64,000 bases of DNA from Sulfolobus tengchongensis (GCF_036967215.1 NZ_CP146016.1:2667337-2731336); one strand, 5' to 3'; counted from the stretch's first letter, positions 48,335-58,600 are shown. Program-made: numbers and translations. Notes: generated by a model not told the origin, from the sequence alone.

Positions 48335-49635
48335 CCCAGTATGCTATTCTCTCGCTAAGAAAAGACAAACAAAATTAAGATAATTTAAAACAACCAAATT
48401 TATCTAGTTAGAGTTTTACGATATATTGTTATTGTTTAAGAATAGTTTTAGGATAGTTTGTTATTGTTTAACGATAGTTTGATTGTGGCACGGGCTTCAT
48501 CTATACATACACACTCATCAATTTCTTGCTTCGCATTTAGCACAAATTCAACATACATCTTTTGCTCCGCCTTCAGCTCCGCAAACCAGCAATTATAACT
48601 CTACTTTCTGATTCTACTCTTTTACTCTAACTCTTTTTCCTACTTTGCTTTTGCTTCTCTACTTCTTTTTTCTAACTAACTTTAACTACTCATTATTTGC
48701 TTTACTCTACTTCTTTTCTACTCTGCCTAACTCTCTACTCTAACTTTTGCTCTGCAAATCTTACTATACTTTACTATTACTATGCTACTTGCTATGCTTT
48801 AATCTACTACTATGCTTTGCAACTAACTAAGATGCTTTTTACTAACACACTATGCTGCTATACTCTATTACTACTAGCTATGCTTTGCAAAACTATGCTT
48901 ACTAACTAAACATCAAAACAGATCCACAAATCTAAACTAATATCTGACTGCTAATAACTATGCTTCAGTCAGAAGCTACTAACTACTAAAATCAGCTTAA
49001 TAGACTTTAAGCTCTTAAGCTGCTTATCTCTTTAACACTATAAGGGCTACCGCCCTTAACCCCAATTCCAGCATAAGCCTAAGCATGCCACTGCCAAAAG
49101 CCTAAAGCATCGAGCCAGCATGCTAGCTTTGCCTAAGTATGCATAAGCCTAGCATTGCCTAATGCCTCTTTTGCAGCTTCTGCTTTATAATGCTAGCCTA
49201 AGATACTGCTTTGCTCCATAAAGCCAGCATCACTAATTGCTTCAGCCGAACTTGGGGGCGCGATGAAAAGGAAAAGTATTTGCGACTCATATCGCTTCTG
49301 AAAATAAGTTCTTACTCTCCAGTAAAAGAAGATTTAAAAAATTTTTCTAGAATAAACAACGATATAGGCGATGATGAAAGAGGTAAGCAGATAATGAAGA
49401 AAAGACGACAAGCTGAGCCATGATGAACTTGTTACGCGCTGAGCCCCCCGTTATTTCTTATATCTCATCTTTGTGTAATAAGCTTAACTCATTTTCATGC
49501 TTAGCTTTCTCAAAAAAAGAGGCATAACGGTTAATGAAAAATAAAAATGTGGGGGGCGACAGAAGTGACTAATAAATTCTCCAAAAAATCGGATAAAAAG
49601 GCTAACGCTAATGAAAATGGTAATAATTTAGGTTG

Positions 49636-49653
49636 GTTTACTCCCCAGTAAAC
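49636..49653 (-). repeat. B/C inverted repeat in the long non-coding region
   Basis: GTTTACTCCCCAGTAAAC, a perfect copy. It closes a short frame (MWGATEVTNKFSKKSDKKAN... GWFTPQ stop) that I do not call a gene. Degenerate copies lie at 49309-49326, 49749-49766 and 50039-50056. Confidence 0.8.
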
Positions 49654-50133
49654 CATGCTATATACCTATTATATAATAGGTAAGTAATGAATAACACAGC
49701 AACCTGGATCCAGGGTTTTAACTTCTTTGTGTTTTTTCTAAGTTTTCAGTTTACTTCCCAGTCAAATAAGAAAAATTCAGTAACTATTATGTACTACTAC
49801 TAAGCTGAGTAATAGCAAAAAGTAGAGTGAATTGCAGCTGTTTCAGCTGCATAGGATCCTCCTTTTCCTTTCCCTCTCTTCTCGTTCTCTTTATAAAAAA
49901 TTTGTAAAAAATGTAAAAAATTGTATTAGCTTATAATTAGCTAAAAATTAGCCTACGTAAAAAATCGTATAAAAATTGATTGAGCTTCCGAGCTTTTTAG
50001 GTGAGTAGTAGTTATACCAGTTGTTGAATTTTTACTTGGTTTACTGGGGACCAAACTGAAAAAGTATGAGAAGCAGAAATTTTTAGCATTTTAGTCAAAG
50101 AAATGTGCCTTTTATTTCATTTTGTTTCTCTCG

Positions 50134-50151
50134 GTTTACTCCCCAGTAAAC
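50134..50151 (-). repeat. B/C inverted repeat near the 3' end of the 186-residue gene
   Basis: GTTTACTCCCCAGTAAAC, a perfect copy, 74 bases beyond the stop (50225) of the minus-strand gene. Confidence 0.85.
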
Positions 50152-50224
50152 TGAAAAAACGCAAAAATATAACATGCTTAGAATATTTAATACAAGAAAG
50201 AGAAAAATGGTCGATAGAAATAGA

Positions 50225-50785
50225 TCATAAAATTGCCTTGCTTAATCGTACTTTCCTAGCAACAGTTACAGAAGGATACATATAAAGAATTCCTGCCTTA
50301 GCTAACTTTACGAGGGATTCACTTATCTCTTCATAGGAATAGCCCAAAACTTTGCTTAAGATCTCTGCTATATTCCCATCTGGGCCCCCTTCTAAATATT
50401 GCTTCTTCATTTTACGCACATAGTCTACCAAGTATCTGATTATATTTTTCTCTACATCGTCTAATTCCCTTCCGAAAAACCTTTCCATTAACTTTTCTGC
50501 CTTTCTTATGACTCTGTTAACATCAGAATAGTTCTTAACAGCCTTATCTATAATTTTCCTCACATCACTCCTTAACATATAGATGTTAATCCTCCCTTGC
50601 TTTGTTACCGTTATAAAAGAGTTCAAATACCGTTTAAGCCTAGGGTAGATCTCCCTACTTGGCACATCAATAAGCTCGGCAAGATCTTTTGCATACGCAG
50701 GCCCTTGTAATAATGCTTCAAATAGCTCAGCAATACGTAATGATCTAAAAGAGAAAGATGAAGAAAAAGTACTAGCTAAGGGCAT
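50225..50785 (-). CDS. Double helix-turn-helix protein, possible replication or partition factor
   Basis: 186 residues. The N-terminal winged-helix (RIAELFEALLQGPAYAKDLA; LIDVPSREIYPRLKRYLNSF) is followed by a helical linker and a C-terminal HTH-like part (GNIAEILSKVLGYSYEEISE; SLVKLAKAGILYMYP). It sits beside the long non-coding region, so an initiator-like role is conceivable. No catalytic motif is visible. Confidence 0.6.
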   Translation of the reverse strand: MPLASTFSSSFSFRSLRIAELFEALLQGPAYAKDLAELIDVPSREIYPRLKRYLNSFITVTKQGRINIYMLRSDVRKIIDKAVKNYSDVNRVIRKAEKLMERFFGRELDDVEKNIIRYLVDYVRKMKKQYLEGGPDGNIAEILSKVLGYSYEEISESLVKLAKAGILYMYPSVTVARKVRLSKAIL

Positions 50786-50795
50786 TAGAGATCAC

Positions 50796-51092
50796 TCAAG
50801 AACGAATTATTTCATTTACACGCACGCTCAATTGTAGTAAGTTGCTTGCAACAATTTTTCCTTTTTCTGTTAGTTCCAAGAATGTTTTAATACTTCTCCC
50901 GTCCTTTTTTCTCTCTATAGTTATATAGCCCTTTACGGCTAGTATTTCCCTCCAACGCATTACCGTACTTGAAGACATTCCTGTTTTCTTAACTAGCTCC
51001 GATTCATGCATTTTCCCGTTAATATACAAAGTAATTAATATCTGCCCGCCTGGGTTTAGGATCGCAGTGAGTTCCTCGATGTTAACTGCCAT
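50796..51092 (-). CDS. MarR-like winged-helix regulator (1)
   Basis: 98 residues. The HTH is HESELVKKTGMSSSTVMRWR and the wing TIERKKDGRSIKTFLELTEK, ending in a long dimerisation helix. It is a paralog of the next gene; both share SSSTV in the recognition helix. It is located 10 bases upstream of the 186-residue gene. Confidence 0.75.
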   Translation of the reverse strand: MAVNIEELTAILNPGGQILITLYINGKMHESELVKKTGMSSSTVMRWREILAVKGYITIERKKDGRSIKTFLELTEKGKIVASNLLQLSVRVNEIIRS

Positions 51093-51164
51093 ACTCTTTT
51101 CAATAATTAAATAGAGTATTGAGTTATAAAAATCTTTTCACTTTTCAGTTAATGTATAGTAAAT

Positions 51165-51482
51165 TTAAGAAGTGAGTAATACCATATTAGACAAATTTCT
51201 TATCTCATCAACGACTTTCTTACCTTTTTCCGTTAGTCTAATTATCTTCTTTTTGCTTCCCACAATAGTTTTTGTTTCAATAACCTCAATCAAACCTTTA
51301 CTTTCTAGCCATGTTACCCATTTTTGTACAGTACTACTGCTCATCTTTGATACAAGAACTAACTGTGATTGTACAATATTATCATTTTCCGCTATGATAA
51401 GTAAGAGTTTCATAGGGGTACTCAAAAACTCTTCTATATCACTCTCACTCATATAATCCCCACTCTCTACTTTTTCCACCAT
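51165..51482 (-). CDS. MarR-like winged-helix regulator (2)
   Basis: 105 residues. The HTH is VQSQLVLVSKMSSSTVQKWV and the wing VIETKTIVGSKKKIIRLTEK. The first TTG/ATG choice is uncertain: ATG 51449 (MSESDIEEFLSTPMKLLLII) is an alternative start. It is divergent to the block of small genes that leads to the integrase and probably controls both directions. Confidence 0.72.
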   Translation of the reverse strand: MVEKVESGDYMSESDIEEFLSTPMKLLLIIAENDNIVQSQLVLVSKMSSSTVQKWVTWLESKGLIEVIETKTIVGSKKKIIRLTEKGKKVVDEIRNLSNMVLLTS

Positions 51483-51626
51483 ACGTATAATAGTTAGTGT
51501 AACATCATAAAAATTTATATTTTCGCCCCACTCTCTCCCCTACTGTACTTTACACATTACACATTTTGATAAGAGTAAATTTTATATACTCTTTTTACTT
51601 ATTGAAAAGTGTAGAGTGATTCAAAA

Positions 51627-51938
51627 ATGGCACTTCAAGTGGTTCAAATGGGGGATAATTCCCCCGTAAGCGAAGAAGATTTGATTTTTTTAATTAATAT
51701 GTTGGATCAGTCTGATAGGGAAGAATTCGCTGAAGAGTTTGTAGAAGACTTGGAAACAATGTTGTCGAAGTCTGGCTTATACAAGATCTTGAGTGGGAGG
51801 ATTCATCTAAGCAATACAAAAATATTGCAAATCGTAGAAAGCAACGATAGAGCGAGGAAGTGGCTAGCAAACAAAATCAGAGAGAAGATGAAAGAGGCAG
51901 AGAGGATCCTAGCAAAGATGGAGGCTGAGATGAAATGA
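51627..51938 (+). CDS. Small acidic protein, first of the integrase-proximal operon
   Basis: 103 residues, helical and charged: EEDLIFLINMLDQSDREEFA, EFVEDLETMLSKSGLYKILS, ending RKWLANKIREKMKEAERILA. A TATA-like TTTTATATAC (51580) precedes it. Its stop overlaps the next start by 4 bases (ATGA), showing coupling. Family not recognised; such blocks of small genes next to the integrase are typical of Sulfolobus conjugative plasmids. Confidence 0.6.
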   Translation: MALQVVQMGDNSPVSEEDLIFLINMLDQSDREEFAEEFVEDLETMLSKSGLYKILSGRIHLSNTKILQIVESNDRARKWLANKIREKMKEAERILAKMEAEMK

Positions 51939-52210
51939 AAGTCTTAATTGACTACGAAACGTTAAGCAGATACGCCTATAGTAATTGTTGGTGCGACAAA
52001 GATGCTGGCGAATACATAGTTTCTGAATGCACTAGAGACGGAGAGTTTGAGATAGACATCAAAGATATAGAATTAGACAGAACAGATCTTGAGGAGTTAG
52101 TGGAGATCTACAAAGATGAGATCCTAGAGATCTTAGGGAAGGAAGAAAGGAAGAAGGAGAAGAAGCAGGTGCTTCAGCAAAGCAAAACTTTAGACAACTG
52201 GATGGGGTGA
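51935..52210 (+). CDS. Small acidic protein (second of the operon)
   Basis: 91 residues: MKVLIDYETLSRYAYSNCWC then DKDAGEYIVSECTRDGEFEI, with three Cys in the first half, an acidic middle and a Lys-rich tail (KEERKKEKKQVLQQSKTLDN). It overlaps its neighbours by 4 bases each side. Function unknown. Confidence 0.6.
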   Translation: MKVLIDYETLSRYAYSNCWCDKDAGEYIVSECTRDGEFEIDIKDIELDRTDLEELVEIYKDEILEILGKEERKKEKKQVLQQSKTLDNWMG

Positions 52211-52215
52211 GGAAA

Positions 52216-52530
52216 ATGGCAATCAAACTACAAGAATATGAATTGCAATTTACTGATATTCAAGAATTATGGATGAAAGCTAAGTATTTAGCAGCTAAGA
52301 TGATATCAAAATATTTCAATTTCGAAATTATTCCTGAAGAGGAAATCCTTATACAAAGCATACTAATACAACAAGGATATGCAATGGTTACTGCTACATA
52401 CTCAAAGATACCGTTAAGTTTCAGACTTGTAATATTCCAAAAGAAAGTTAAATTAGAAATTACGTCAAACGATCTCATCTTCGAGGAAGATTTAGATGGA
52501 GGAAATGAAGATGAGAGTAGTAACATTTAA
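52216..52530 (+). CDS. Conserved-looking alpha/beta protein (third of the operon)
   Basis: 104 residues from ATG 52216, after GGTGAGGAAA; the frame opens at 52207. Helix-strand alternation: [60 protein letters not shown]. An acidic end. Family not recognised. Confidence 0.55.
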   Translation: MAIKLQEYELQFTDIQELWMKAKYLAAKMISKYFNFEIIPEEEILIQSILIQQGYAMVTATYSKIPLSFRLVIFQKKVKLEITSNDLIFEEDLDGGNEDESSNI

Positions 52531-52678
52531 AGTTGAAGAGGACTTACTACAACAATTAGATCTTTATGCACTTAACAATAGAATAAGCAGAAGTGAAGCG
52601 ATACGGTACGCTATAGAGATGCTACTGAGAGAAAAACGCGTTCAACAGATCAAAGTAGAAACATTCAGTGTAAGGTGA
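52511..52678 (+). CDS. Ribbon-helix-helix (CopG-like) protein
   Basis: 55 residues from ATG 52511 ([20 protein letters not shown], then [20 protein letters not shown]). [15 protein letters not shown] is the RHH strand and first helix; [10 protein letters not shown] is the classic turn into helix 2. It overlaps the preceding gene by 20 bases. Likely the autoregulator (CopG-type) of the operon or a copy-control factor. Confidence 0.85.
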   Translation: MRVVTFKVEEDLLQQLDLYALNNRISRSEAIRYAIEMLLREKRVQQIKVETFSVR

Positions 52679-52713
52679 GAGAATTAAACGTACGATTTAT
52701 GAACTAATTAATG

Positions 52714-52731
52714 CATTACTGGGGAGTAAAC
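52714..52731 (+). repeat. B/C inverted repeat variant before a small gene
   Basis: CATTACTGGGGAGTAAAC, the right arm perfect and the left arm changed, directly before ATG 52733. Confidence 0.6.
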
Positions 52732-52732
52732 G

Positions 52733-52888
52733 ATGAAGAACAAAAATAGCAGAGAAGAAGAATACGATTATGACTGCATTAACAAGATTTTGAAAGAATT
52801 AGGGATCCCATCATACGAAGGTGATATTGTATTCTTCCTCGTAGCGGAAAAATGCAAAAAGGTGAGCAATCACGACCAGAAGGAATAA
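52733..52888 (+). CDS. Small protein, 51 residues
   Basis: MKNKNSREEEYDYDCINKIL then KELGIPSYEGDIVFFLVAEK. An acidic start, helix and strand. Its coding sequence begins two bases after a B/C repeat variant. It fits between the RHH gene and a coiled-coil gene in the same direction. Family unknown. Confidence 0.5.
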   Translation: MKNKNSREEEYDYDCINKILKELGIPSYEGDIVFFLVAEKCKKVSNHDQKE

Positions 52889-52898
52889 CAAAAAGATT

Positions 52899-53063
52899 AT
52901 GAAACAACTGAGAGAGCTGCAGCAAAGAGTGACTTTGCTAGAAACTAAATATTTAGATCTACTTCAGCAATATATAATACTAAGGAAGGAATTTGATGAA
53001 GCTCTTATGGAAGGTGCAAATTACGCAGTAGCAGAGAAAAAACTCAAGAAGCTGGTGAGATGA
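52899..53063 (+). CDS. Short coiled-coil protein, 54 residues
   Basis: MKQLRELQQRVTLLETKYLD then LLQQYIILRKEFDEALMEGA. A heptad pattern of Leu/Ile/Val suggests a coiled coil throughout. It overlaps the next start. It may oligomerise with a partner encoded in the operon. Confidence 0.55.
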   Translation: MKQLRELQQRVTLLETKYLDLLQQYIILRKEFDEALMEGANYAVAEKKLKKLVR

Positions 53064-53350
53064 TGGAGCTTAGGCTTACAATTAAACAGTTGGTCATTCC
53101 AGGTCTCAGAGTCAGCGGGTTTAAGGACTATTTTATGGTTATTATACCAAGGGCTTACAACAATTACATTATATCAGTGTGTAATGCATATCTGGTCATT
53201 AATAATGAGATTTTCCCGTTAGGTACCAAAAAAGTGACAAAAATAACGAATAAGAACTACGCTATATTTTTGCCAAAACCTTTGAATGATAGATGGAAGA
53301 AGTTATATGATGAAAAGACGAAAGTAGATCTCGTTCTAGAGTTTTTCTAA
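53060..53350 (+). CDS. Small beta-rich protein, last of the operon
   Basis: 96 residues: RLTIKQLVIPGLRVSGFKDY, FMVIIPRAYNNYIISVCNAY, YAIFLPKPLNDRWKKLYDEK. The end (FLPKPLNDRWKK) is vaguely like AbrB/SpoVT-type beta proteins. It converges with the integrase and overlaps it by 15 bases. Start ATG 53060 or 53063. Confidence 0.5.
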   Translation: MMELRLTIKQLVIPGLRVSGFKDYFMVIIPRAYNNYIISVCNAYLVINNEIFPLGTKKVTKITNKNYAIFLPKPLNDRWKKLYDEKTKVDLVLEFF

Positions 53351-54613
53351 CTTTGGGGCTTTTTCATCGTATATTCTTTGTAATTCCTCTAGTGAGATTA
53401 CAAAGTAATGTTCTTGCAATATGCGGAATTGTACCGGGGGAGCTCTTCCCTGCAAAAGATTAACGATGAGGGGACTAACCCCCCTTTTTGCTAGGTAGGA
53501 GGCAAAGAAAGACCTCACATCATATAACCTGAACCTTATACCAACTTTATCCATAGCTTCCTTTATCTCCTCTCTTATTCTGTCTTCCCTAAAGGGGAAT
53601 AGTTTGTTTTTCCACTTCAATAAGTCTATTTCTTGTATTAATGCCAAGTTTTTCACTGAGTCAAAGTACTTCTCGACGAACTGATTTCTGTAGGGTAGAT
53701 ATTTCTCTTTTAACCAATTTGCCGTCTCGACATGTAGAAATGAAATATATGCTCTCTTTGTTTGATTTTCTTTCATTATGTTTATCACTCTCTTCTCTAA
53801 ATCGATATGCTCTACTGTTAGTACGAACAATTCACCAGTTCGTAGCCCAGTTTCCACTAATAACCTAAAATATGACTTTGCTGCTAAATCGCTTATGTTT
53901 TCATAGATTTTCATTAATATATCCAGATCTAGTGGCGGTGGTTTATACTGAGTCTTACTCCTAGGTGTTTTAAAAGAGTCATAGAGCTCTCTAGCTAACT
54001 GGGGGCTTCTTAGTCTTACAACTTCTTTAATGAATAATTTTAGTGCTTTCGCAATATGTTCTGCTTTACCCTTAGACTCTTCTTCTACCTCTAGTAGGTA
54101 TTCATTTAAGTCCTCTGCAGAAAGCTGGTAGTTTAAGTCTGCTAATGCCCTAGTTAAGTAAGCGAGTCTGTCTGAAGCTGTCTTCTTACTTTTCTCTCTC
54201 AACTTCTTCTTAAACAACTCAATATCATCAGAAGTTACTATATACTTGCTAGTAGTTGTGTTAAGATAATCCCCCAGGGTTTTAGAAAGGAGCATAAAGA
54301 AGACTTCTCTGAACTCTGGATCCTGTTTTACTCTGCTTAATATACCTATAATATCATTTACAGTATACCGACGCGGTGAAAAGCCCTCTAGTACTTCATA
54401 TACTTCGTCTAATGGGAGTAGGTTCACCACTTTCTCTACAACCTCATCAGGGATTCTGATCTCTCTCCCCCTTTCATCATACCCCCTAATATATACATAA
54501 ATTGTCCTTCTACTTTTCTGTAGCTTCTCGTATATAGAAGAACCTAGCTTTTCATAAGCCTTCTTTAGTAACAATCTCCTCATATTGTCATCTATGTTCT
54601 TGATATCTATCAT
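53336..54613 (-). CDS. Tyrosine recombinase (pNOB8-type integrase, undivided)
   Basis: 425 residues. An N-terminal core-binding part, then the catalytic domain: RLLVETGLRTGELFVLTVEH (Arg near residue 256), MKENQTKRAYISF (possible catalytic Lys), YDVRSFFASYLAKRG (second Arg), LLQGRAPPVQFR and the nucleophile region LQEHYFVISL. The C-terminus is complete. The gene lies about 110 bases from the intact tRNA-Val and is not split by the att site, the behaviour of pNOB8-type rather than SSV-type elements. It should integrate and excise element B. Confidence 0.9.
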   Translation of the reverse strand: MIDIKNIDDNMRRLLLKKAYEKLGSSIYEKLQKSRRTIYVYIRGYDERGREIRIPDEVVEKVVNLLPLDEVYEVLEGFSPRRYTVNDIIGILSRVKQDPEFREVFFMLLSKTLGDYLNTTTSKYIVTSDDIELFKKKLREKSKKTASDRLAYLTRALADLNYQLSAEDLNEYLLEVEEESKGKAEHIAKALKLFIKEVVRLRSPQLARELYDSFKTPRSKTQYKPPPLDLDILMKIYENISDLAAKSYFRLLVETGLRTGELFVLTVEHIDLEKRVINIMKENQTKRAYISFLHVETANWLKEKYLPYRNQFVEKYFDSVKNLALIQEIDLLKWKNKLFPFREDRIREEIKEAMDKVGIRFRLYDVRSFFASYLAKRGVSPLIVNLLQGRAPPVQFRILQEHYFVISLEELQRIYDEKAPKLEKL

Positions 54614-54663
54614 TTCAAACCCTCCTTGTGAGTATACTCAAAACGTGCGTTATGTATTTTTTC

Positions 54664-54798
<135 letters not shown>

Positions 54799-54839
54799 CC
54801 TTCTACTAATACTGTATATTGTTATCTTTAAAAATTTTC

Positions 54840-56765
54840 TTAGGCAACTCTGAGGCTATCAAGTATATTGGGCGTATACACGTTAGGTTTATATCCTAAC
54901 CTGCCCTCCTCTCTTGCTATGAGGCTTGCAAAAGATCTTATTGCATTGACTTCTCCATGATTTAATATTACATTTTTAGGTTTAGGTTCTATATTTTTCA
55001 AGAAATTAAGCAGTTGTCTTCTATCCGAATGACCAGAAAATCCCTCTACAGCTTTAACTTCCATATTAATTTGAATTGACTCCACTCTTCCATCTCTATC
55101 TAATATCTGTACTTCTTTTGCTCCATCTCTGACTTTTCTACCTAATGTCCCTTCTGCTTGATAGCTCACAAATATTATTGCATTCTTAGGATCTGGTGCC
55201 ATTGTTTTGAAGAACTCTACTGCCGGTCCACCATTCAACATTCCAGACGTAGCTAAAATTATTGAAGGCTCGCCTTTAGCTATATCCTCTTTATACCCTT
55301 CGATTCTCTTAAAGAATTCTGACGTAAAAGGATTTTCATCCTTGTATAATATCTCCTCTCTTACCTCTCTTCCTAACCATTCTGGATATGCGTTATGAAT
55401 AGCTGTTACTTCGTCAACGAGACCAGTTACGTATATTGGAACTTCTGGTATAAGTTTCTTTTTCATCATGTCGTTTATTATTAACATCACTTCCTGCCCT
55501 CTTCCAACTGCCAGCACTGGAATTAGCACTTTTCCACCTCTATTAAGTGTCTTATTTATGATTTCTAACAATTCTAATTCTGACTCATCCCTACTTTTCT
55601 GTTCTTGAGCTCCATAAGTGGTCTCCATTATTAAAGTATCTACTCTTGGAAATTCCACATTAGCTTTATCCAGTAATCTAGTCTTAGCATATTTGAAGTC
55701 TCCAGTATACACTATATTGTGCTTACCATCACCGATATGTAGATGAGCCATGGCTGAGCCGAGTATGTGGCCAGCATTGTAAAATGTCAACCGTATATCT
55801 GGTGATATATCAGTTACTTCACCATAATCAAGGGTGATAGTGTGAAGAAGTTCTTTTCTAACTTCTTTAGCAGAATATGGTAAAGGCTTTCCCTCTTTTT
55901 CCGCTACATCTAGTGAATCTAGTTGCATTAAAGCCATTATATCCCTTGTAGGGGCTGTCGTATACACTGGTCCTTCATAACCGTACTTAAAAAGAAATGG
56001 AACCATTCCGCAGTGATCTAAATGAGCATGGGTTATGACAACCGCGTCTAGTTCTTCTAACTTTAATTGATCTATATCAAGTTTCGGAAACAGTCTCTCT
56101 CCGAACAAGTTAGCACTGGGATTTAAACCTACATCTAGCAATACTTTACTTTCTGGAGTTTCGACCAACACTGCAGATCTTCCAACTTCCTGAAATCCGC
56201 CAAGTGCTGTTATCCTTACGTATTTATCTTGGAATACTGTCTCTCTGTGTATTCTTTCACCAAAAACTTTCAATATCTTTGCTCTGTACTCAGTCTCATT
56301 ATAAATATGCTCTAATACACTATCATACGTTCTTGATTTTATTGGGGGTTCTCTAACTATTTCGGCCTTCCAGAACGTTTCAGCAAATATTCTCTGTTGC
56401 AATGATCCGCCCTTGCCTATTACTAGACCAGGTTTCTTTGCCTTAATTAACACCTCACCAAGGTCATCATCAAACTTTATATCGACAATTTGAGCTTCTT
56501 GTGGTACAATATTCTTTATTATCTCTATGGTTTCTTTCTTATCTTTCCTTATTGAAGGGTCAGCTTTTATTACTATCCTCTTTTTAATATCTTTTGCTAA
56601 TTTCTTTACAACCTCACTTTTTTCCATTGCCATTGTTGGCTTTTTTACATATACTGCTATTGTTGGACCCTCGTATTCAATTCTACTTATTCCCAAATCT
56701 TTCAGTTCACTGTAAATTAACGATACTATACTCATCCTATTTAGAGATGCCAATCTATTCACCAA
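54840..56765 (-). CDS. aCPSF1-type beta-CASP ribonuclease with KH domains
   Basis: 641 residues. N-terminal KH-type modules ([40 protein letters not shown] near residue 135) precede the metallo-beta-lactamase domain with [20 protein letters not shown] (HxHxDH near residue 245). Later [14 protein letters not shown] and [14 protein letters not shown] follow, then the beta-CASP insertion and the C-terminal [10 protein letters not shown] and NHGE motifs. It is the archaeal homologue of the CPSF73 endonuclease that processes 3' ends and ends transcription. Host gene, minus strand. Confidence 0.97.
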   Translation of the reverse strand: MVNRLASLNRMSIVSLIYSELKDLGISRIEYEGPTIAVYVKKPTMAMEKSEVVKKLAKDIKKRIVIKADPSIRKDKKETIEIIKNIVPQEAQIVDIKFDDDLGEVLIKAKKPGLVIGKGGSLQQRIFAETFWKAEIVREPPIKSRTYDSVLEHIYNETEYRAKILKVFGERIHRETVFQDKYVRITALGGFQEVGRSAVLVETPESKVLLDVGLNPSANLFGERLFPKLDIDQLKLEELDAVVITHAHLDHCGMVPFLFKYGYEGPVYTTAPTRDIMALMQLDSLDVAEKEGKPLPYSAKEVRKELLHTITLDYGEVTDISPDIRLTFYNAGHILGSAMAHLHIGDGKHNIVYTGDFKYAKTRLLDKANVEFPRVDTLIMETTYGAQEQKSRDESELELLEIINKTLNRGGKVLIPVLAVGRGQEVMLIINDMMKKKLIPEVPIYVTGLVDEVTAIHNAYPEWLGREVREEILYKDENPFTSEFFKRIEGYKEDIAKGEPSIILATSGMLNGGPAVEFFKTMAPDPKNAIIFVSYQAEGTLGRKVRDGAKEVQILDRDGRVESIQINMEVKAVEGFSGHSDRRQLLNFLKNIEPKPKNVILNHGEVNAIRSFASLIAREEGRLGYKPNVYTPNILDSLRVA

Positions 56766-56833
56766 CTTAAGAAATAGCTATAGCTAAACCTATGTATGCT
56801 AATTTTTAATATTTAAAGTTTCTCTCTATATAT

Positions 56834-57889
56834 GTGAACGTAAAAGAGCATATAATTAGCTTACCTAGACGAGTTTTTGTAGGTAACAATATTTTAGAAA
56901 ATATACCACTTTACTTCTCTCAGTTGGGTGTAAGGTCACCATATTTGATCGTTACAGGCGGTAAGTATACTAAAATGATAACAAATAAAATTTTAGAAAA
57001 TATACCAAAGGATGTTAAATATGAAGTAGTTGAGATAAATAACGCAACCTTAGAAGAGGTATATAAAGTAGAAGAAGCCATAAAGAAAACTAACCCTAAC
57101 ATACTATTGGGTATAGGAGGCGGTAAGGTTATAGATGTAACCAAGTATGCATCGTTTAGAAATAATTTAGAATTTATCAGTATACCAACAGCGCCTTCAC
57201 ATGACGGAATAACGTCGCCTTTTGCATCGATAAAGGGATTATCTAAGCCAGTTTCGGTAAAAGCTAAAGAACCCTTAGCAATAGTAGCGGATATAGAAAT
57301 TTTAAGTTCTGCACCACGAAGACTTATTAATGCAGGTATAGGAGATACGATAGGAAAGATAATAGCAGTAAGGGACTGGAGATTAGCATCGAAGTTAAGA
57401 GGTGAGTATTATGGTGACTATACCGCGTCTTTAGCGTTAATGTCAGCAAAACACGCATTCCAATGTACTAAGATAATTAATAAGGACTTAAAGTATGGTA
57501 CAAGAATGTTGATAGAAGCCTTAATTAGCAGTGGCGTCGCCATGGGAATGGCTGGAAGTACAAGACCGGCTAGTGGATCAGAACATCTTTTTGCACATGC
57601 AGTTGAATTACTACATCCTGAAGGGATCCTGCATGGCGAATTAGTTGGATTAGGAACAATCATGATGGCTTATTTGCATGGAGTCAACTGGAGGAAAATA
57701 AGAAGGAGACTCAAAAAAATAGGATTTCCAGTTAGAGCTAAAGATTTGGGTCTGTCAGATGAAATAATAATCAAGGCTTTAACCATAGCCCATACAATTA
57801 GACCAGAAAGATATACTATTTTAGGAGATAGAGGTTTGACTTGGAACTCTGCTGAAAAAATAGCTAAAGTGACAAAAATTATAGATTAA
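56834..57889 (+). CDS. egsA: Glycerol-1-phosphate dehydrogenase
   Basis: Makes sn-glycerol 1-phosphate from dihydroxyacetone phosphate, setting the stereochemistry of archaeal lipids. It has 351 residues. [17 protein letters not shown] (near residue 94) binds NAD(P); [16 protein letters not shown] (119) and the metal ligands in [20 protein letters not shown] (His residues near 247-264) are typical. It starts with GTG 56834 ([13 protein letters not shown]). Confidence 0.96.
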   Translation: MNVKEHIISLPRRVFVGNNILENIPLYFSQLGVRSPYLIVTGGKYTKMITNKILENIPKDVKYEVVEINNATLEEVYKVEEAIKKTNPNILLGIGGGKVIDVTKYASFRNNLEFISIPTAPSHDGITSPFASIKGLSKPVSVKAKEPLAIVADIEILSSAPRRLINAGIGDTIGKIIAVRDWRLASKLRGEYYGDYTASLALMSAKHAFQCTKIINKDLKYGTRMLIEALISSGVAMGMAGSTRPASGSEHLFAHAVELLHPEGILHGELVGLGTIMMAYLHGVNWRKIRRRLKKIGFPVRAKDLGLSDEIIIKALTIAHTIRPERYTILGDRGLTWNSAEKIAKVTKIID

Positions 57890-57892
57890 ATT

Positions 57893-58600
57893 TTACGATG
57901 ATGAAAAAGTAGTTTTAGAATATTGTTGAACGAACTCTACAGTATATTCTGGTAAAACATAATTAATTATTTCATAGGCTAATGAATATATACCAATCTG
58001 TAAGTCTTCTAATAAGTAAAGCTCCTTTGGTACAGTTATCCTTACATTCTTCTTACTATCATCAAGTTCTACATTAAAACTATTGGAATACTTTGAGGAA
58101 AATCTACGCTCAATTAATGCAAAAATCTTATCTCTAGCATTTTCAAGAACTTTGACGACCTTAACAGTATATACTAAAGTTCTGCCTGCTAATGGATGAT
58201 TTAAATCTAAAACTACTCTACCTCCACTCACACTCCTTATAACCGCTAGATTCCCATCAGCTAATCGCAAAACCTTATTCGGAGTTGCCGTTATTCCTTG
58301 TCTTCTTAACTCACCTAAAGGAACAATTCTTATCTTGTTGTTATCTCTTTCACCATATGCTTTCTCTGGTGGAATTTCAATAGTCTTTTCTTCATTTAAA
58401 TTAAAATTATACAATGCCTCTTCTAGTCCTTTTATTAGTCTATTTTCACCTAGAATTACAAGCCTAGGACCATAAGATCTTGTCTCATCGTATATGTTAG
58501 CCTTCTTAGCTTCTTCCTCATTAGTAGTATCAACTATCTCACCAGTATCTTTAACCCTTGCCGTATATTCGATGTAAATAAAATCGTTATTTTTAAACAT
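57893..58600 (-). CDS. FKBP-type peptidyl-prolyl isomerase (long archaeal form)
   Basis: 235 residues. It begins [20 protein letters not shown] and continues with the FKBP core [20 protein letters not shown] and [20 protein letters not shown]. An IF (insert-in-flap) domain ([20 protein letters not shown]) follows, as in SlyD-like long archaeal enzymes. It also acts as a chaperone in the family. Convergent to egsA with 3 bases between stops. Confidence 0.93.
   Translation of the reverse strand: MFKNNDFIYIEYTARVKDTGEIVDTTNEEEAKKANIYDETRSYGPRLVILGENRLIKGLEEALYNFNLNEEKTIEIPPEKAYGERDNNKIRIVPLGELRRQGITATPNKVLRLADGNLAVIRSVSGGRVVLDLNHPLAGRTLVYTVKVVKVLENARDKIFALIERRFSSKYSNSFNVELDDSKKNVRITVPKELYLLEDLQIGIYSLAYEIINYVLPEYTVEFVQQYSKTTFSSS

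Larger units (their letters stand above)
48335..50224. other. 1.9-kb non-coding region with repeated words; origin or RNA candidate
   Basis: No convincing gene is present. From 48425 to 48485 the word TGTTATTGTTTAA-x-ATAGTTT is repeated with a shortened middle copy. From 48590 to 49200 the plus strand is poor in G and made of short quasi-repeats (ACTATGCT, CTAACTCT, TAAGCCTAAGCATGC, GCCTAAGC), with a drift in composition. Two G-rich words (CTTGGGGGCGCGATGAAAAG at about 49250 and TGGGGGGCGACAGAAGTGAC at about 49550) recur. Five element repeats or variants lie at 49309-50151. This could be the replication or transfer origin, or long non-coding transcripts. Confidence 0.5.

Noticed and set aside
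48590-49200. CRISPR array
   Set aside because: The short quasi-repeats vary in length and spacing; no constant 24-25-base repeat with regular spacers. The element-wide GTTTACT repeat is also too dispersed to be CRISPR.
49211-49423. Plus-strand 70-residue frame with a charged tail (GDDERGKQIMKKRRQAEP)
   Set aside because: It starts in repeated low-complexity sequence and its middle contains a degraded element repeat; no ribosome-binding signal. It may be real but I cannot support it.
49547-49651. 34-codon frame ending in the element repeat (GWFTPQ stop)
   Set aside because: Short, Asn/Lys-rich, and its end is fixed by the DNA repeat rather than protein constraint.
50103-50285. 60-residue frame across an element repeat
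   Set aside because: Overlaps the 3' end of the 186-residue gene and reads through a perfect palindrome.
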